64,000 nt of DNA. It comes from Macropodus opercularis. Taxonomy: Eukaryota; Chordata; Actinopteri; Anabantiformes; Osphronemidae. The translations under genes were made by a program, and so were the position numbers. Shown here in pieces: positions 22,514 to 35,300 of this stretch. The notes under the pieces were generated by a model. The model was not told the origin of the DNA and did no database searches. It was given only the letters and a program-made list of their open reading frames with translations. Location: positions 16,882,501 through 16,946,500 of the forward strand of contig CM061097.1 in the NCBI GenBank assembly GCA_030770545.1, written 5' to 3'. Each line of letters starts with the position of its first letter. Position 1 is the first letter of the stretch.

Positions 22514-22519
22514 TTTATT
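22514..22519 (-). terminator. cit: Candidate distal cit poly(A) signal
   Basis: AATAAA on the minus strand, about 770 nt after the QSSV stop codon. If used, the two convergent transcripts end within about 450 bp of each other. Confidence 0.4.
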
Positions 22520-23286
22520 ATATTAGGTTTGCTGAAGAAAAAAACACAAGGATCAATACAGTGCTTAATAGTTGTTTAACAAAATATGGCCAGACAACGA
22601 CTGTCAATAAAGCAATCATATGCAATTATATATCAAAGGCAAAGAGGACCACACATTTGATCCAAAGAGAGAAGACTGGTCATGTAATAAGAACAAGTTT
22701 TTAACTCCTGTTCAAATCCAATCTCATGTGCAAAGTGTCACGCCCCTCCAACTTTCTCTTCCTGATTGTAATTAAATGTTAGTTAGACTTTTTTTGGACA
22801 GAAAAAAACGATTTCAGATCCTAATAAATGTAGATAGAATATTTCTTAACCAACGACATCATTAGTCTCCCTGCCACATCTTTAGAAACTTGTTTTTAAA
22901 AAAAATAGACATGGCTTTACCAGCCGACTATTCCCATTATCTATAAAAACTCAGACAGCAGTATTTACATATTTGTGTACTGTATATATTATAAAGTAGA
23001 TTTTCTGTAGGTCAGCGAAGGTTCCCTGTCACCACTACTCTGGGGTGTTACCCGTGTAAGCATGTGCCAGAAGAGAGGATTGTCACACGAGATGTCGCCC
23101 ATTGCAGCCTAGTGTGTTGCTGAACGAAGAACTGAGAGCGCACTATGTACAGGCAATGAGGCCAACGGTCGGCCTGATCGATGTGTGCGCGTGTTTGTGT
23201 GCATGTGTGTGTGCTTTGCACTCAGAGTGGATACAGGGGTTCCCATGGGTTCCTCTTCAAATCTCTAATCGGGAGCAGTGCAAGGC
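22520..23286 (-). other. cit: cit 3' UTR (distal form)
   Basis: Non-coding sequence between the PDZ-ligand exon and the distal poly(A) signal. No repeat or open frame of note. Confidence 0.45.
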
Positions 23287-23310
23287 TCACACGGACGACT
23301 GGTCCCACAC
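23287..23310 (-). CDS. cit: cit exon 38: PDZ-ligand terminal exon VWDQSSV
   Basis: On the minus strand the acceptor CGGCAG is followed by GTG TGG GAC CAG TCG TCC GTG TGA, giving VWDQSSV and stop. It joins in frame after ...APVNK and reproduces the vertebrate citron C-terminus, a class I PDZ ligand (S-x-V) that in mammals binds PSD-95. Its seven codons make it easy for gene finders to miss. Confidence 0.8.
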   Translation of the reverse strand: MWDQSSV

Positions 23311-26300
23311 CTGCCGGACGAGAAAAGTTATCAAGTGACCACTTTAAATTATGACACAATTATATTAAAATAACACATAAACAAGTGTTACATGATGTGG
23401 CACTGATTCTAAATAAACGTATTGTTTGGTATAGAATAATATAAAGACCTTTTCAAGTCCTTTACTTTATTTAATATGTTATTAAATAATTTTAATGTCC
23501 TTCATTTAGGTTGGTTTTTTTTTTTTATAAAACCTGAGAACTATATTTCATTCTTTTAATGTCTACGTGTCAGAACAACCTTGACCTATGATATGCGAAT
23601 AATTTGCAAATGGTATAAAATCAAAAGTATCAAATGTTTAAACTGTGGTTTAAAGAATTTGAGTTGATATTGTATTTGATTCCAGCAACACATCTGAAAA
23701 AACGTTGGAACATCTTTTGTTAACTGAACTTTCCATTCAGTTAACAAGGTTAAATCAGTCAGTTTTATTCTCACACAAGGCCAAAAGGGACAAGGCCAAA
23801 AACCAATACTCAATAATCATGATCTGTGGAGATCACATAGGCTTAGAAACACCTGCAAAATGATGATTAAAAAAAAAAAACATATATAAAGAAGATCCAC
23901 ACATGCTGCTGACTTCTCTGAGCTTACTTAAGATGGTTCGACATTAAATGTAAAACAGACGTAGGTCTTTAAACAGAAGGCCTTGTCAACAATACCTGAC
24001 ACATTTTACACTGAACGTTAATTTGTACAGTATCACATTACTGTATTAACAGCAGAGGCATAAAGACGTTATGGATAGATGGATTTTAACCAGATGCAAA
24101 AAGCAGTAAGCTCATTAAATGTGCGGAAACCTTGGCTGTTTTCTATATTCTCATATTCCCTTATTTGCCTGTTACTGTTTATAATATGTAATGACTATTT
24201 GTATATTTTAATAATTTTTTATGTATGGTTCTCCATTATATTTTATTACTGTTTGCATGGCTTTTTCATTTATTCTTTTGCTGCTGGAGCTCTGACTCTA
24301 CCCAGAGGAAGTGCTTCTAACCTGGGAAGTTGATTTAAAAAGAAGAAATATTACATTACTGATGACGTTAGAGTCTGTGATTTTGTTTGTCTCATCTTAT
24401 TGAGATGATACGAGAGAACCAAGACACATGAGGTATGAAACAATGTGACTACTAGGATTCCTTTACAGCACCTTGTTAACAGGAGCAAGCTGTGTCCGGA
24501 CAGATCCAGCGTGGAGTCGGGTGCTGTCACCAAATCTGCCAGGGGACCTCTCTCTGCGACTGTCCAGCACCCTGCCTGGTGACTTCTCTCTGTCCAGTGG
24601 TCGGGCAGGAGACTTGTCGCGTCTAAATTCGGTGCGGCCCTCCCGGTAACGATGTGGGGTACTGGGCTCCCGGTGTAGGCCGTCGTGGCTGCCGGGACCT
24701 GAGGACAAGCGCTTGGAGATGTGCTCTGTGTAGGTAGGCGGGCCTCGCTTGCTGGGACTCCTGTAGACAACACAGAAAAGAACACGTACAGTATCTCGAC
24801 TCTCGTCAGTGTTTACAGGAAAAAAAACTCTCTTTGAGGATCAGGATTTGATATTTTTACAGCAGATGGCACTGTTATCACAGCCAGTCTTGGTGGCTCA
24901 TACCTGTGATATTAGACTGGGGACAATAAATGTTTGGTGATTTGTATTTCTGCGAGTTTTGGAACTGTTAGACATAAAGACATCAGAGATGACAGTGGGG
25001 GCTCACCCTCTGCTGGAGCCAGTTCTCTGCAGCTCGCCAGACTCTCTGATCAGACTTCCCTTACAGCAGATGACCCGCAGTTTGTTCTGGTAGGACGAGG
25101 CCAGGTAAATAGCCCCAGAGGAAATGGCTGGGCCCAGGTAGCGAGGGTTGGGGATGTCCAGGTGGGCCAGCACTGTAGGACTAGGAGCGAGGACAGCAAT
25201 GTGGGTAATACAATAACAAGCAATATCATAGCGTTTAAACGTGTTTTTTATGGCACAGCTAGACTTTCTCACCTCAGAGCAGCATGTCCCTGAACCTCGA
25301 TGACGTCCAAGGAGTTGTAGTAGGTGACAAACAGGTACGGCTCTCTGTAGGCTGCACCAGAGAAAAGTATGGAAAATTGCACATGTTAGATGTTGTATTA
25401 CTGACATGCGATATGAAGGCAGCATAAAGCAATATACAAAATGTATTCACCAAAGGATAGAGGCAGACGGCTCCACTTAATTTCTTCTGAGCGGCTTCGT
25501 CGTCCGTATGTGTCCACAAACACACCAAACTCTGTTATGCAACACAATGGAATGCGATAGGAAAAAGCAAATTCTTACTAAAAATGTACTTTTGTCTCCT
25601 GCTGGACATGGTACAGCCACATCAGCGAGTAAATGAATCGTTCCAGCCCACCATGAAAACACAGCAGGTATTCCTCCTTTTGCATGCTGCTGGCCACCTG
25701 CATGATGGCGATGGGGAAACTGTGGGATGAGGCTGCAAACACTGCTGAAGCCAGCGACACGTCGTTCTTATCCAGGAACTCTGTAGTGGATGAAACAGAA
25801 ACTTCGGGGTGAACATGATGTTTATTGAACATTGCGATCTAGCACACACACACAGACATACACAGACACACACATCTCATGAGACGGGCCACTGAAGCCT
25901 GGTGGGGACAATATTGTCTCATTGTTGACGGGACAACGTTTTTTAACAGCGCCAAATATTGTTCTGTGATTAATTGGCGCCGGATGTGTGATTCTCAGGA
26001 CCAACCTTGGGCCAGTAAAGACATCAAATATTTTATCCAGTACATGTTATGAAGTAAGAACCTGTTAACCCATAACATTTATTTGTGCCAACGGTTGATT
26101 GGAGTAAAAGAAAAACTCCAGAGCGACTGCTGTGTTTCTCTGTGTATTAGGTTTTAAGTGAAACCAAACACATAATTAACTTATGTCCTTACCCTCAAGC
26201 ACAAACTGCTTCATTTCAATCTCGTAGAATTTGTTGGTTCCAATGATGATGCTGTAGCTGGTTAGATGGATGCAGCTGCAGGGCTCCAGAGTTTCGATTT

Positions 26301-29300
26301 CCTGTTAGAGTTAGGACATGACATGAGTTTATTTGTGGTGCAACATATATGACTGATTCAGATGGAAAAATGTATTGTTTAATTTTCTTTTGTTATAATA
26401 TTTTCTATAAATCGGTTTCTCAATTTCAGATGAGACCCACCTTGCGAATGCAATATTTGTTGAGATTGTCGTTGTAGCGCAGAATAGTTATCTTGTTAGG
26501 CATTGCAGCACATATACAAGGATTGTTGTCTATCTGTAAAGAAAATGCACATGCTGTTTTCTAAAGGCAATTCACGGAGCAAACATGTGCTTTTTCCTCA
26601 AGCTTCGTGGAGGAGAAGAGGACTTACTCTTCCAGCAGCAAACAGATGACAGCCCTTCACTGTCTCAAAGATGTAGGGAGCCAGATCAGACTGGTTGGGT
26701 AAGTGGGACTGGGCCAAAGACTGTTTCACTCTCTTAATCTCCACCAGACACAACGCCCTCTCATCCCCTGCAGAGCAAACATAAAGATGTTGTTGGAGAC
26801 AAGGACATTACATGGAGACAACTGTCTTTTCTGTCTGTGCTGTCCTATATGAAGACACATCATACATAGAGTACAGTGTGTGGCCTCCGTATACTGTATT
26901 CATGACTGTGGTTCATTATCAGTACTTATTGTACAGTACACTGGAAAAACTCTCATTACCTGAAAGGGATTTAAATAAAGGTCCAGGCAAACACTGAGTC
27001 AAATTCCACACTCTAAAGACTTACAGTGTGTTAAAGATGATAAAGGTGACAAAGATCTCACCAACAATCATCAGCAGTTTCTCCTGCTCTTTGATGATGT
27101 GGATCTGAAAGACTGATCCTAAACCAGGGATGTGAGTCAGGGAGTTCTTGATAACGTTCAGGGCATACAGACCCTCTTCTGAGCCAACCAGAACGATCTG
27201 TAGCACAGCAAGAAAACACAGTCGTGAACATAACCACAATTTTTCTGGTGAATATGGTGAGAGCTAAAACAAATTCAATGTGTGGTAAACCTTGGCAGTG
27301 AGCCCTGAGCAGCTGTTGTGCTCTGCGTGCGCCCTTAAATTAAGATACCTGCTGCATAACTGTTGGTGATTTCTAAAAATGACCAAGTCACTAAATGGGT
27401 ACAATTAAAAACAACTGTTTTAACTATGTTGTGAAAATGGCTACCGCAATGTTCTACCTGATCAGTGAGTGGGAGGGTGCAGTTAATATCCAGCCTATCA
27501 TCTCCTTCCAGCTTTAGTAGAGAGTTTCCTAGCAGCTTCTGTAAGAGTAGAGAAAAGTGAGGGGTCAGCTTTAGCACAACCTTAAAAAGCTCAAGAATGG
27601 GATGGAAGGCAGCAAAGGAGGCAGAACAGGGGGAGCCGGGTGGCTGCAGAACTGTGAGTCAGAGGTGGGACCAAGGCATTTCCTGTTCACTTCAGTCTGG
27701 ATACAGACCTTTAACGCAAAGTCCACAATAATGACTATGTTTAAATTTCGCTATGTGACTTATTATTAGAAATAAAATAAAGCCAGTATCAACAAATAAA
27801 ACACAGCATGGGAAAGTGCTCAAGTCAGATCTTGGAAAAGTTGAGAACAACATTAGTTTCATACCAGTTTCAAGACAGACCAAAAATTTAGGTCAAATAA
27901 ATGTTGAAATCAAATTTGCAATGTGTGTCTTAAAGCCTAGAGTCACATGGCTTGAGTCCCAGTCTCTAAAGAGTGTGCAAAAGGGCAGCAGGGAAAACTA
28001 GACGAAAACTGGGTACGAGCTACTGAGGTAAAAACCCGAAGTCTGATCCCTGGTCCGCGAGACAGGACAGCTGAAGTGGATCAACCCAAAGATGATCAGA
28101 CATCTTGGTGAGGACTTATTTTTTGTACCGAGGTTATCAAACAGGACATCAAAAAGGGAGCTAACATTCAAACTATTACATCGACACAGATTTTACAGGA
28201 CATTAACAGAGTCAGAGTGAGGAGTGGTCACAGTCGGTGAGGTGAGAGCGGGGGAGGTGATGACCAACCAACAAAATGACAGACACATGCATTAATGTGC
28301 CTCGTGAGGAGTGTGTGTGTGTTTCAGGAAGTCTTGTACTATAGCTTGGTAACTCTTTACCTGGACCAGAGGGGACAGAACCATCTGTCTTTTGGACACA
28401 GCAGCCTATGTGTACAATGAAACCCAATGGAAAGGGCAGAATAGAGCAAATCAACAAAACATGCCCATATACGGGACACACATGATGTGGCATGATGACA
28501 AAAGCAACACACATGAAAACGGGAATGAGAAAGACAAAGAGAGAGAAGCGAGAAAGAGAGATAAAGGGGACAATTAATGACACATGTAAAGTTTAAACCT
28601 AATTTTCCCATCTTAAAATAATCATGCTGGATAGTCCCTGCACAGATCAACGATGATTTTAAGACACTATGAGTCAGGAGCCCCTGAGCCTGCTCGAGAG
28701 ATACTCACTGCGTCAGCCTCTGCCTTCTCCCGTGATGCTCGCCCACCAGCCACCACTGACTCCATGACAGCCACCCAGCGCTGTTTGTCTGGGAAACTGG
28801 GAGCCATAAAGTAAATGGACTGTCCAGGCCAGCAGGGGGTGTGACAACGAGACTCCAGTTTCAGGACATAGGGAACATCTGACAAAAAGAAAACAAAGGG
28901 AAGGCAGGCATGACTTGACAGTGCTTCTGTTTTTTTTAAAGATTCTAAGTAATTATAGCTAGAAAATCCAAACATGCCCCTCGCTGTGGCTCTCTGGCCC
29001 TAGAACTAAGGTTTTGTTTCAAATACACGTGGAGAAATATGGACCAACACATTTTTTGCCTACCTGACTTGGCAGTGTTTGGTAACTCAGATGCTCCAAC
29101 TGCTCCATGAACCACCACCTCTCCGTCTGAGAGACACAGGTCAAACTCCTCCAGTGGCTTTACTGATTCTATGTGGAACACACACAGGGAACAGGTCTTT
29201 CTATTTCTAATTGTGTCATCTGACAGTTCCAACTATTAGTTATTATTCAGACAAATGTCAGAAATAAAAACCTTCTCTAGGCTCTAGCTCATAGATGGAA

Positions 29301-32300
29301 ATTTTGGTCCCATCCAGAACCATATATTTTCTCTCCCAGCCTTGTCCTCGCTTTCCATTCCTGCAAAAACACACAAAGGTAACTGGATTAATTTTTGAAT
29401 CTCGACCAGTGTTTTTCGTAGTTTAAGTACGTGAGCTGACAAGAGAAACTTGCGTACACAAATTTTAAAAATGAGTGTAAGATCACATTTGTCACCTGGG
29501 CTGCTTCATCCAGCCTTCGAGGTGCATGTGTCCACCGGCTTCTTTGAGCTGCTGGGCCGGGGAGCTGCCTTTTTCACGACACAGGCCCTCAGACAGATGC
29601 AGTGAGCAGTCACTGGACATGCCACACGTGGCTGGAAGGCAGGGGGAGCATTTCGGGTGGCACAAAGCATGACATTCTGAGGAGTAAAGGACACAGAGTT
29701 AAAGCAGAGTGAGAGCAATAGTGTTGGCTGCCATCTACACCAAGGGAAGGGGACTTTATCACCATGGTCTCAAAAATGTACAATTTACAATGAGTTCAGA
29801 GCTCGTGAACAAACACGTAGCTCACCGAGACAGGTAGCCGCTTGGCGTCCGAAATGCACAGTGTCCAGGCACACAGTACACTTGGCGGCTCTCATGTTGA
29901 GTCCCACTGTGAAGCGGTGAGGGGTGTTGTGCTGCACCACTCTCTCACGCTCCCTGTCTCTGTCCCTCTGACTGTCCTTCAGACGACGGCTATACTCTGA
30001 ACACAGTCAGGGGAACACAGTGAGGGCAGGCAGCTCTTACATACGCACATCTTAAGTACATCTATTAAAAACCTCAGTGTGACATGCCATACCAGTTATG
30101 ATGTCGCTGCAACAAAATAAATTACCAAAATGAACAGCAAGATGTTTGGCAAAATGCATAAGCAAGTCAACTCTGAAGGCAACAATGCTCAAAAAAGAAC
30201 ATTGATTTTATCAACCCCTTTGCTTGCGCCCACTCACTGCTGCACCTTAAAGGAATTATCCAGTCTTCTGCTGCATGTCTGTTCTTTGTTTACCATAAAA
30301 CGCTTTGTCATGATGTACAGGTTTTAACCTATACATAATTATTACTTGTATGCAGCAATGCGTTTCTGCGTAATGATTAACCATAAATCAAACATTTGAG
30401 TATGTTGATTAGCAACATTTTACTTTTCCTGTTCATTTGATCATTTTCTGCTTCTTTTCTGGGATTAAGCAGCAACTGAATAGTTACCTTTAGTTTTTTC
30501 CAGAGTGAGGGTTCAAACAGTGTTTTGTGCATTGCAGTTTATCATATGATGTATCTTTGTGTGTATGATGTGAAGATCAGGTGGTATTGCTGTAGATAGT
30601 TAAAGAGCAGGGCAGACGTCCGCAAATCAGATGAAGGATAAGCTTCAGCAACCAAGATATAATGCTTCAGATTTCTAAAGCTGTGCACTGGAAATGAGGG
30701 AATATACTAGTCTCAGCCTCACCTGATCACCCTGGTGGGTTCCGACCTTTTATAAAAGTGCAGAGCTTTTAAAATCTGGCCTTTTAAGGATATGAATGAG
30801 GCAAAGGGAAAGAGAAACTAGATACCAAACTGCAGAGATCACAAGTTTGGGCAACTTACTTTCAAATGTGACCCTCCTTCTCTCTGAAAGGTGTGTGAAA
30901 GAAAAAGGATAGTAAGAGCATAAAGATCCTCCATAAGTGTCTGTGTGAATGCATACTGTATGGGTACTGTTAGGACCAGCGTGGTTTACAGACTGTATAT
31001 GTTTCAATTAGAGAGGAAAAGCTTTGGTGAACATCATATCCCTTCACCCACCCTCAGGTGTTGCAGTCTCCTTCCTGCGTCCAGAGTTAGAGGGTGCCAG
31101 ACTGGTTGGGCCCTGCTGGTGCTCAGGTGACTTCACCATGGCAGACAATATTACCTGCTGCCGTGCTGTGGGCGGGTTTGCAGAGCTGGTGTGGTCTTTG
31201 TACTGGAGCGCTGGGTTTGGAATAATTGGTCAGTTGTACTCTCTCGTTCATAAAAGGGCTCAGGTCAAATTTATATTGTGCAAACATGGTTAAACAGTGC
31301 GATCAAAGTGACAGGAAGAAACACCTTCTTCTCTCAGCGATCGCAGCTCCGCTCTCATTTTCTGAAGAGCGTCTTCCAGCTCAGAGCAGCGAGCGCGCTC
31401 TTTGTCCAGAGCTGACTTCATGTCACTGTACTGCAGAGGCACTGGCTGGATCGGAGGCACGGGGGATACCTGGCCTTGACTCTGCCCCTGAGCTTGGGCT
31501 TGAGCAGCCATGGCAGCCAGCAAGTCCTCCCGGCGACGTCCAAATAAACCCTGACACACGGACAAGCAAGAGTGTGAAAAAAAGAGAGTAAGTTATTTAT
31601 TAGAGAGTAAGTAATTTATTGTAAGGAAAACATTTGTTGTATACGCTATAATGCGTTCCTGTGGTCTCTAATTCTAAATCCGTTTCATTTTGGAATTATG
31701 CAAGAAGTTGTGGGAAATAGACTAATTTGTGGCTTCCCTGAATTTCTTCATGTCTCTGTTATCCAAGACAGTAATGACATTTTGATGTTTTTTGATTTAC
31801 TTTCAGAAACTGTTTAAAAAGAAAAAAGCAGGGATTACAAGGAAATTCTCACTATCTTGGCCGCTTTGGCCTTCGGGCCTAAAATCAGGTGAGAGACCCT
31901 GGAGAGGTCAGCAGTCCATCGCAGGGCCACATATATACAGTCTTATAAACAGATAACCACTCAGTCTCGTACTCGCACCTAGGAACAATTTAGACTCCCA
32001 TCAAACTAATTAGCCTGTGGGAGGAAATTGGAGTACCCAGAGAAAACCCACGCAGACACAGGGAGAACATGCAAACTCCACACAACCATGCCGCCCTACA
32101 ATGAAATTAGTATTGGTTTTTCCATGCCATTCCTTCTTTAATTCACATTTAATAGTGCCTGGTCAGCATATAAAGATGAATCTCCATCTATTGTATGGAA
32201 CAAAACCCTGTCCAGTGTTTTTGTCTGCAGATATTTCCCAAAACATCTACGCGTAGGAGGACTGGTATTTTATGAATCATTGTAATGAAGCGTCTAATTA

Positions 32301-35300
32301 TGTCTGACCTTTTTCTTCTTCGAGCCACCGTGGGCTTGGGCCTGGAGGAAGTCTATAAGCTTGGTCTGCTGAGTGATGGTCCCCTCCATTTTCACCTTCT
32401 CATGGGAGTACACAGCCTGCAGGTGGAGCTAAGTGAACATCACTACTGCCATGAATTTCTCTTCAAGTACTTCACTTTACACAGAGAGGGTGACAGGAAG
32501 ACACACAGGACGAGTGGGTATGCTCTGGGGTAAAACAATTTGTGGAGATTGCATACCATTATTAAAACAAAGGGACAGAACAAGAGGGGAAAACAAGACT
32601 GCAAAGATCACTAGTAGTGTAGTGCCTACACAGACTGGGAACATAATTCATAAATCATCTTCTCTTAATGTGTGATGTTTTCTGCACATTTACATTGGGC
32701 GTATATGTTTATGTGTAAGTAGCAGCACCTGGATGTTCTCTAGCTGGTACTCCAGGTCAGTCCTCTCAGTTTTCAGCAGGTCAGTTTGGTCCAAAGCATC
32801 CTGCAGCCCCTGGGTCAGACGGAAGATGTGAGCCTTCTGGGCATCCATCTGCTGCTGGAGTTTCTCTTGCTGTGGAGGTAAACAGCTGTTACATATCCGA
32901 CTGAACCATGCGACATTGACATTTGTGCTTCTTACAATCTTAGCACAAGCTATCTGGCCGCATATTTAGACATGACTACTAAGTGTCTTGCTTTTCTGAC
33001 TATTCCTTTGCAGCAAAAGCTTACATTTGACAACATTTAGTATTAAAAATAAATAAGATGGTAAAACATTATCGTATATAGTAGAACAGTATATGTATCT
33101 GAAATACAGACTGTACCTCATCCAGCAGTCTCTGCTTGAGGTCCCTCTCACTCTCCAGCTTTTGCTGCAAACTGCGGGCGTTCATCTCCAGCATGGCATG
33201 CTTCTTTTCCAGATCATTTAACTAAGAACAAAAAGACTGTGTTGCAACAGCTGCTAACGAAAAAAAAAAAACAACCCAAACCCTTATTCAACAGTTCTGA
33301 AATGCTTACAGTGTCTGCAAGGCTCTCAGCTTTGAGTTTCTGGTCTTTGAGGGCCTGCTGCAGGGCCAGGATCTCAGCTTTGTGCTCCTTGACTGCTTGT
33401 TCCACAGCCTGGCGCGACTCAGTGCTGCGCTGCTCTGCACGAAGCCTACAACATTTAGCAGATCATTGTTTGTTTTCTTGTTTAAGTCAACTAAATTCTG
33501 TTTGATGTGTGCTTTTCCACACTGCAAAGTAAGGAGCTACCCTAGTGTAGAACAGAAAAATTCAGTGGTTTAATACGTTTTCATCACCCTGCCCTGCCAA
33601 CACCAACTCAGAAAAGTAATTTCATATATTTCCCAAAATACCTTTTGACAAACCCTAGAGAATATGCCCAAACTCGTTGCATTTATTGTGTGTAGGTGGT
33701 GGGAGCCAGATCCAACACTGATAGCAAGAAAAAACAGTCCAAGCAAAAAGATGTTTTTCAGTCTAAAAAAAAATCTCATATGGTAACATAGCCTGTGGAC
33801 ATTATATAATTGATTATTCAAGCAACAGCTTCAAAAACAGATATTTCCTTAAATATTAGTATATACAGTGACAAGAAAACTACTTCACAAAGCCGATCTA
33901 GAATTGCAAGACAAACTGTAATACTGAACAATCGAGTTTGAGTAAGTGGTTGTCACCTGGTCTGTTTCTCTGTATCCAGCAATCTCTGGATCTCCCTTGT
34001 TCTCCGCTCGGCCTGGTTTTTCTCCTCCTCCAGCGTTGCTCTCCAGTTGTCCCACTGTCTCTCCTTCTCCATCAGCTCGTCGTTCAGTGTCTCAAGCTCC
34101 AGAACCTGCTCCTCCAGCATGGTGCATGTGGTCTTTAGTGTCTCAAGGTTCTGGGACAAAACAATAGTTAGATGAGAAACATGTTTCGTTTAAGGACGCA
34201 GTTGAATATTTGTTTCCTTAGACAAAAAGTACGTGTTAAAAAGTGTGGTTCAGTTCAACAGTATCAAATCTGTTGGTTTTCCACATTCCACAAAGAGGGC
34301 TGCATATTGACTCTTTACATTACAATATATGTTCCTGACATTTGTCAATAATACCAATAAAGCAGAAAATGATCAGTATACTCAGGACTAACTAATTGTT
34401 ATTGCATATACAGTAAAACAAAAGTCATTGCCCAAAATTGCGCAGTGGATGTCAATTGCTTAGTTCTCCTCCCACTAGAAGCTGTTAGTAAAGGGTCATT
34501 ATGCAGAAAGGAGAGGGAGCTAACAGGCTATGTTGACAGCAATTTGTTTGTTTACATGTTAGACATGGACTTCAGTCAGCTACAGCACAATTAAAAACCG
34601 CACCATGACTAAAATAAATTACAGCATCGGACACAGAGGTTTATGAGTTGCATTTGATGATGAACTTAAAAAGAATACTTTAAAGACTAACAAAACTCAT
34701 CATTAGCCCTGTTAAAGTATTTATATTATTGTTGGGTCACAGAATGTTTTTCACAGGGCCTACACAATGTGCTGTGTTTTATGTCTTACAACACACTGCT
34801 TTAGACAAAGCATTGCGAGACAAATATAGCCTGAGCTGGTGCTGCAGCAACACCATGGTCCTCTGAAGTCCAACGCTTCCACAGTTGACACGACCTGGGA
34901 GTGATGGGGATGACACATCCCTCCCACACACCACCCCATCCCTCGTCTATGACTTCCATAGCTGGTTACACAACCATCAGGACCAAGAGCGCTACTGGAC
35001 ACCCACACACATCTCCTCCCACAGGGGCAGTGCACACATCACACAGCCTCTCTCTCTCTCCCTGCGTCAAGAATACAGCACATAACAACGCTGAACTATT
35101 CCCAGGGTTTCTGCTGCCTGATTTACACTTAACACTGTCAGAGCCACAAGACATGTCTAGGTTATCTGTCACAGTTATTGTGGAGGTATCATATCATGTG
35201 AGTAAGTAAAAAACCTGGTGTCTGAGCAGGAAGGAGGCAGAGAAAAGAAACCTGGGCTACAGAAATGAATATACAACACCAACCTAGAAAGAGGAACTTG

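Noticed and set aside
25173..25179. CCTACAG as the acceptor of cit exon 36
   Set aside because: Using it breaks the frame after ...ALR; the acceptor CCTAG eight bases earlier keeps frame and gives SPTVLAHLDIP.
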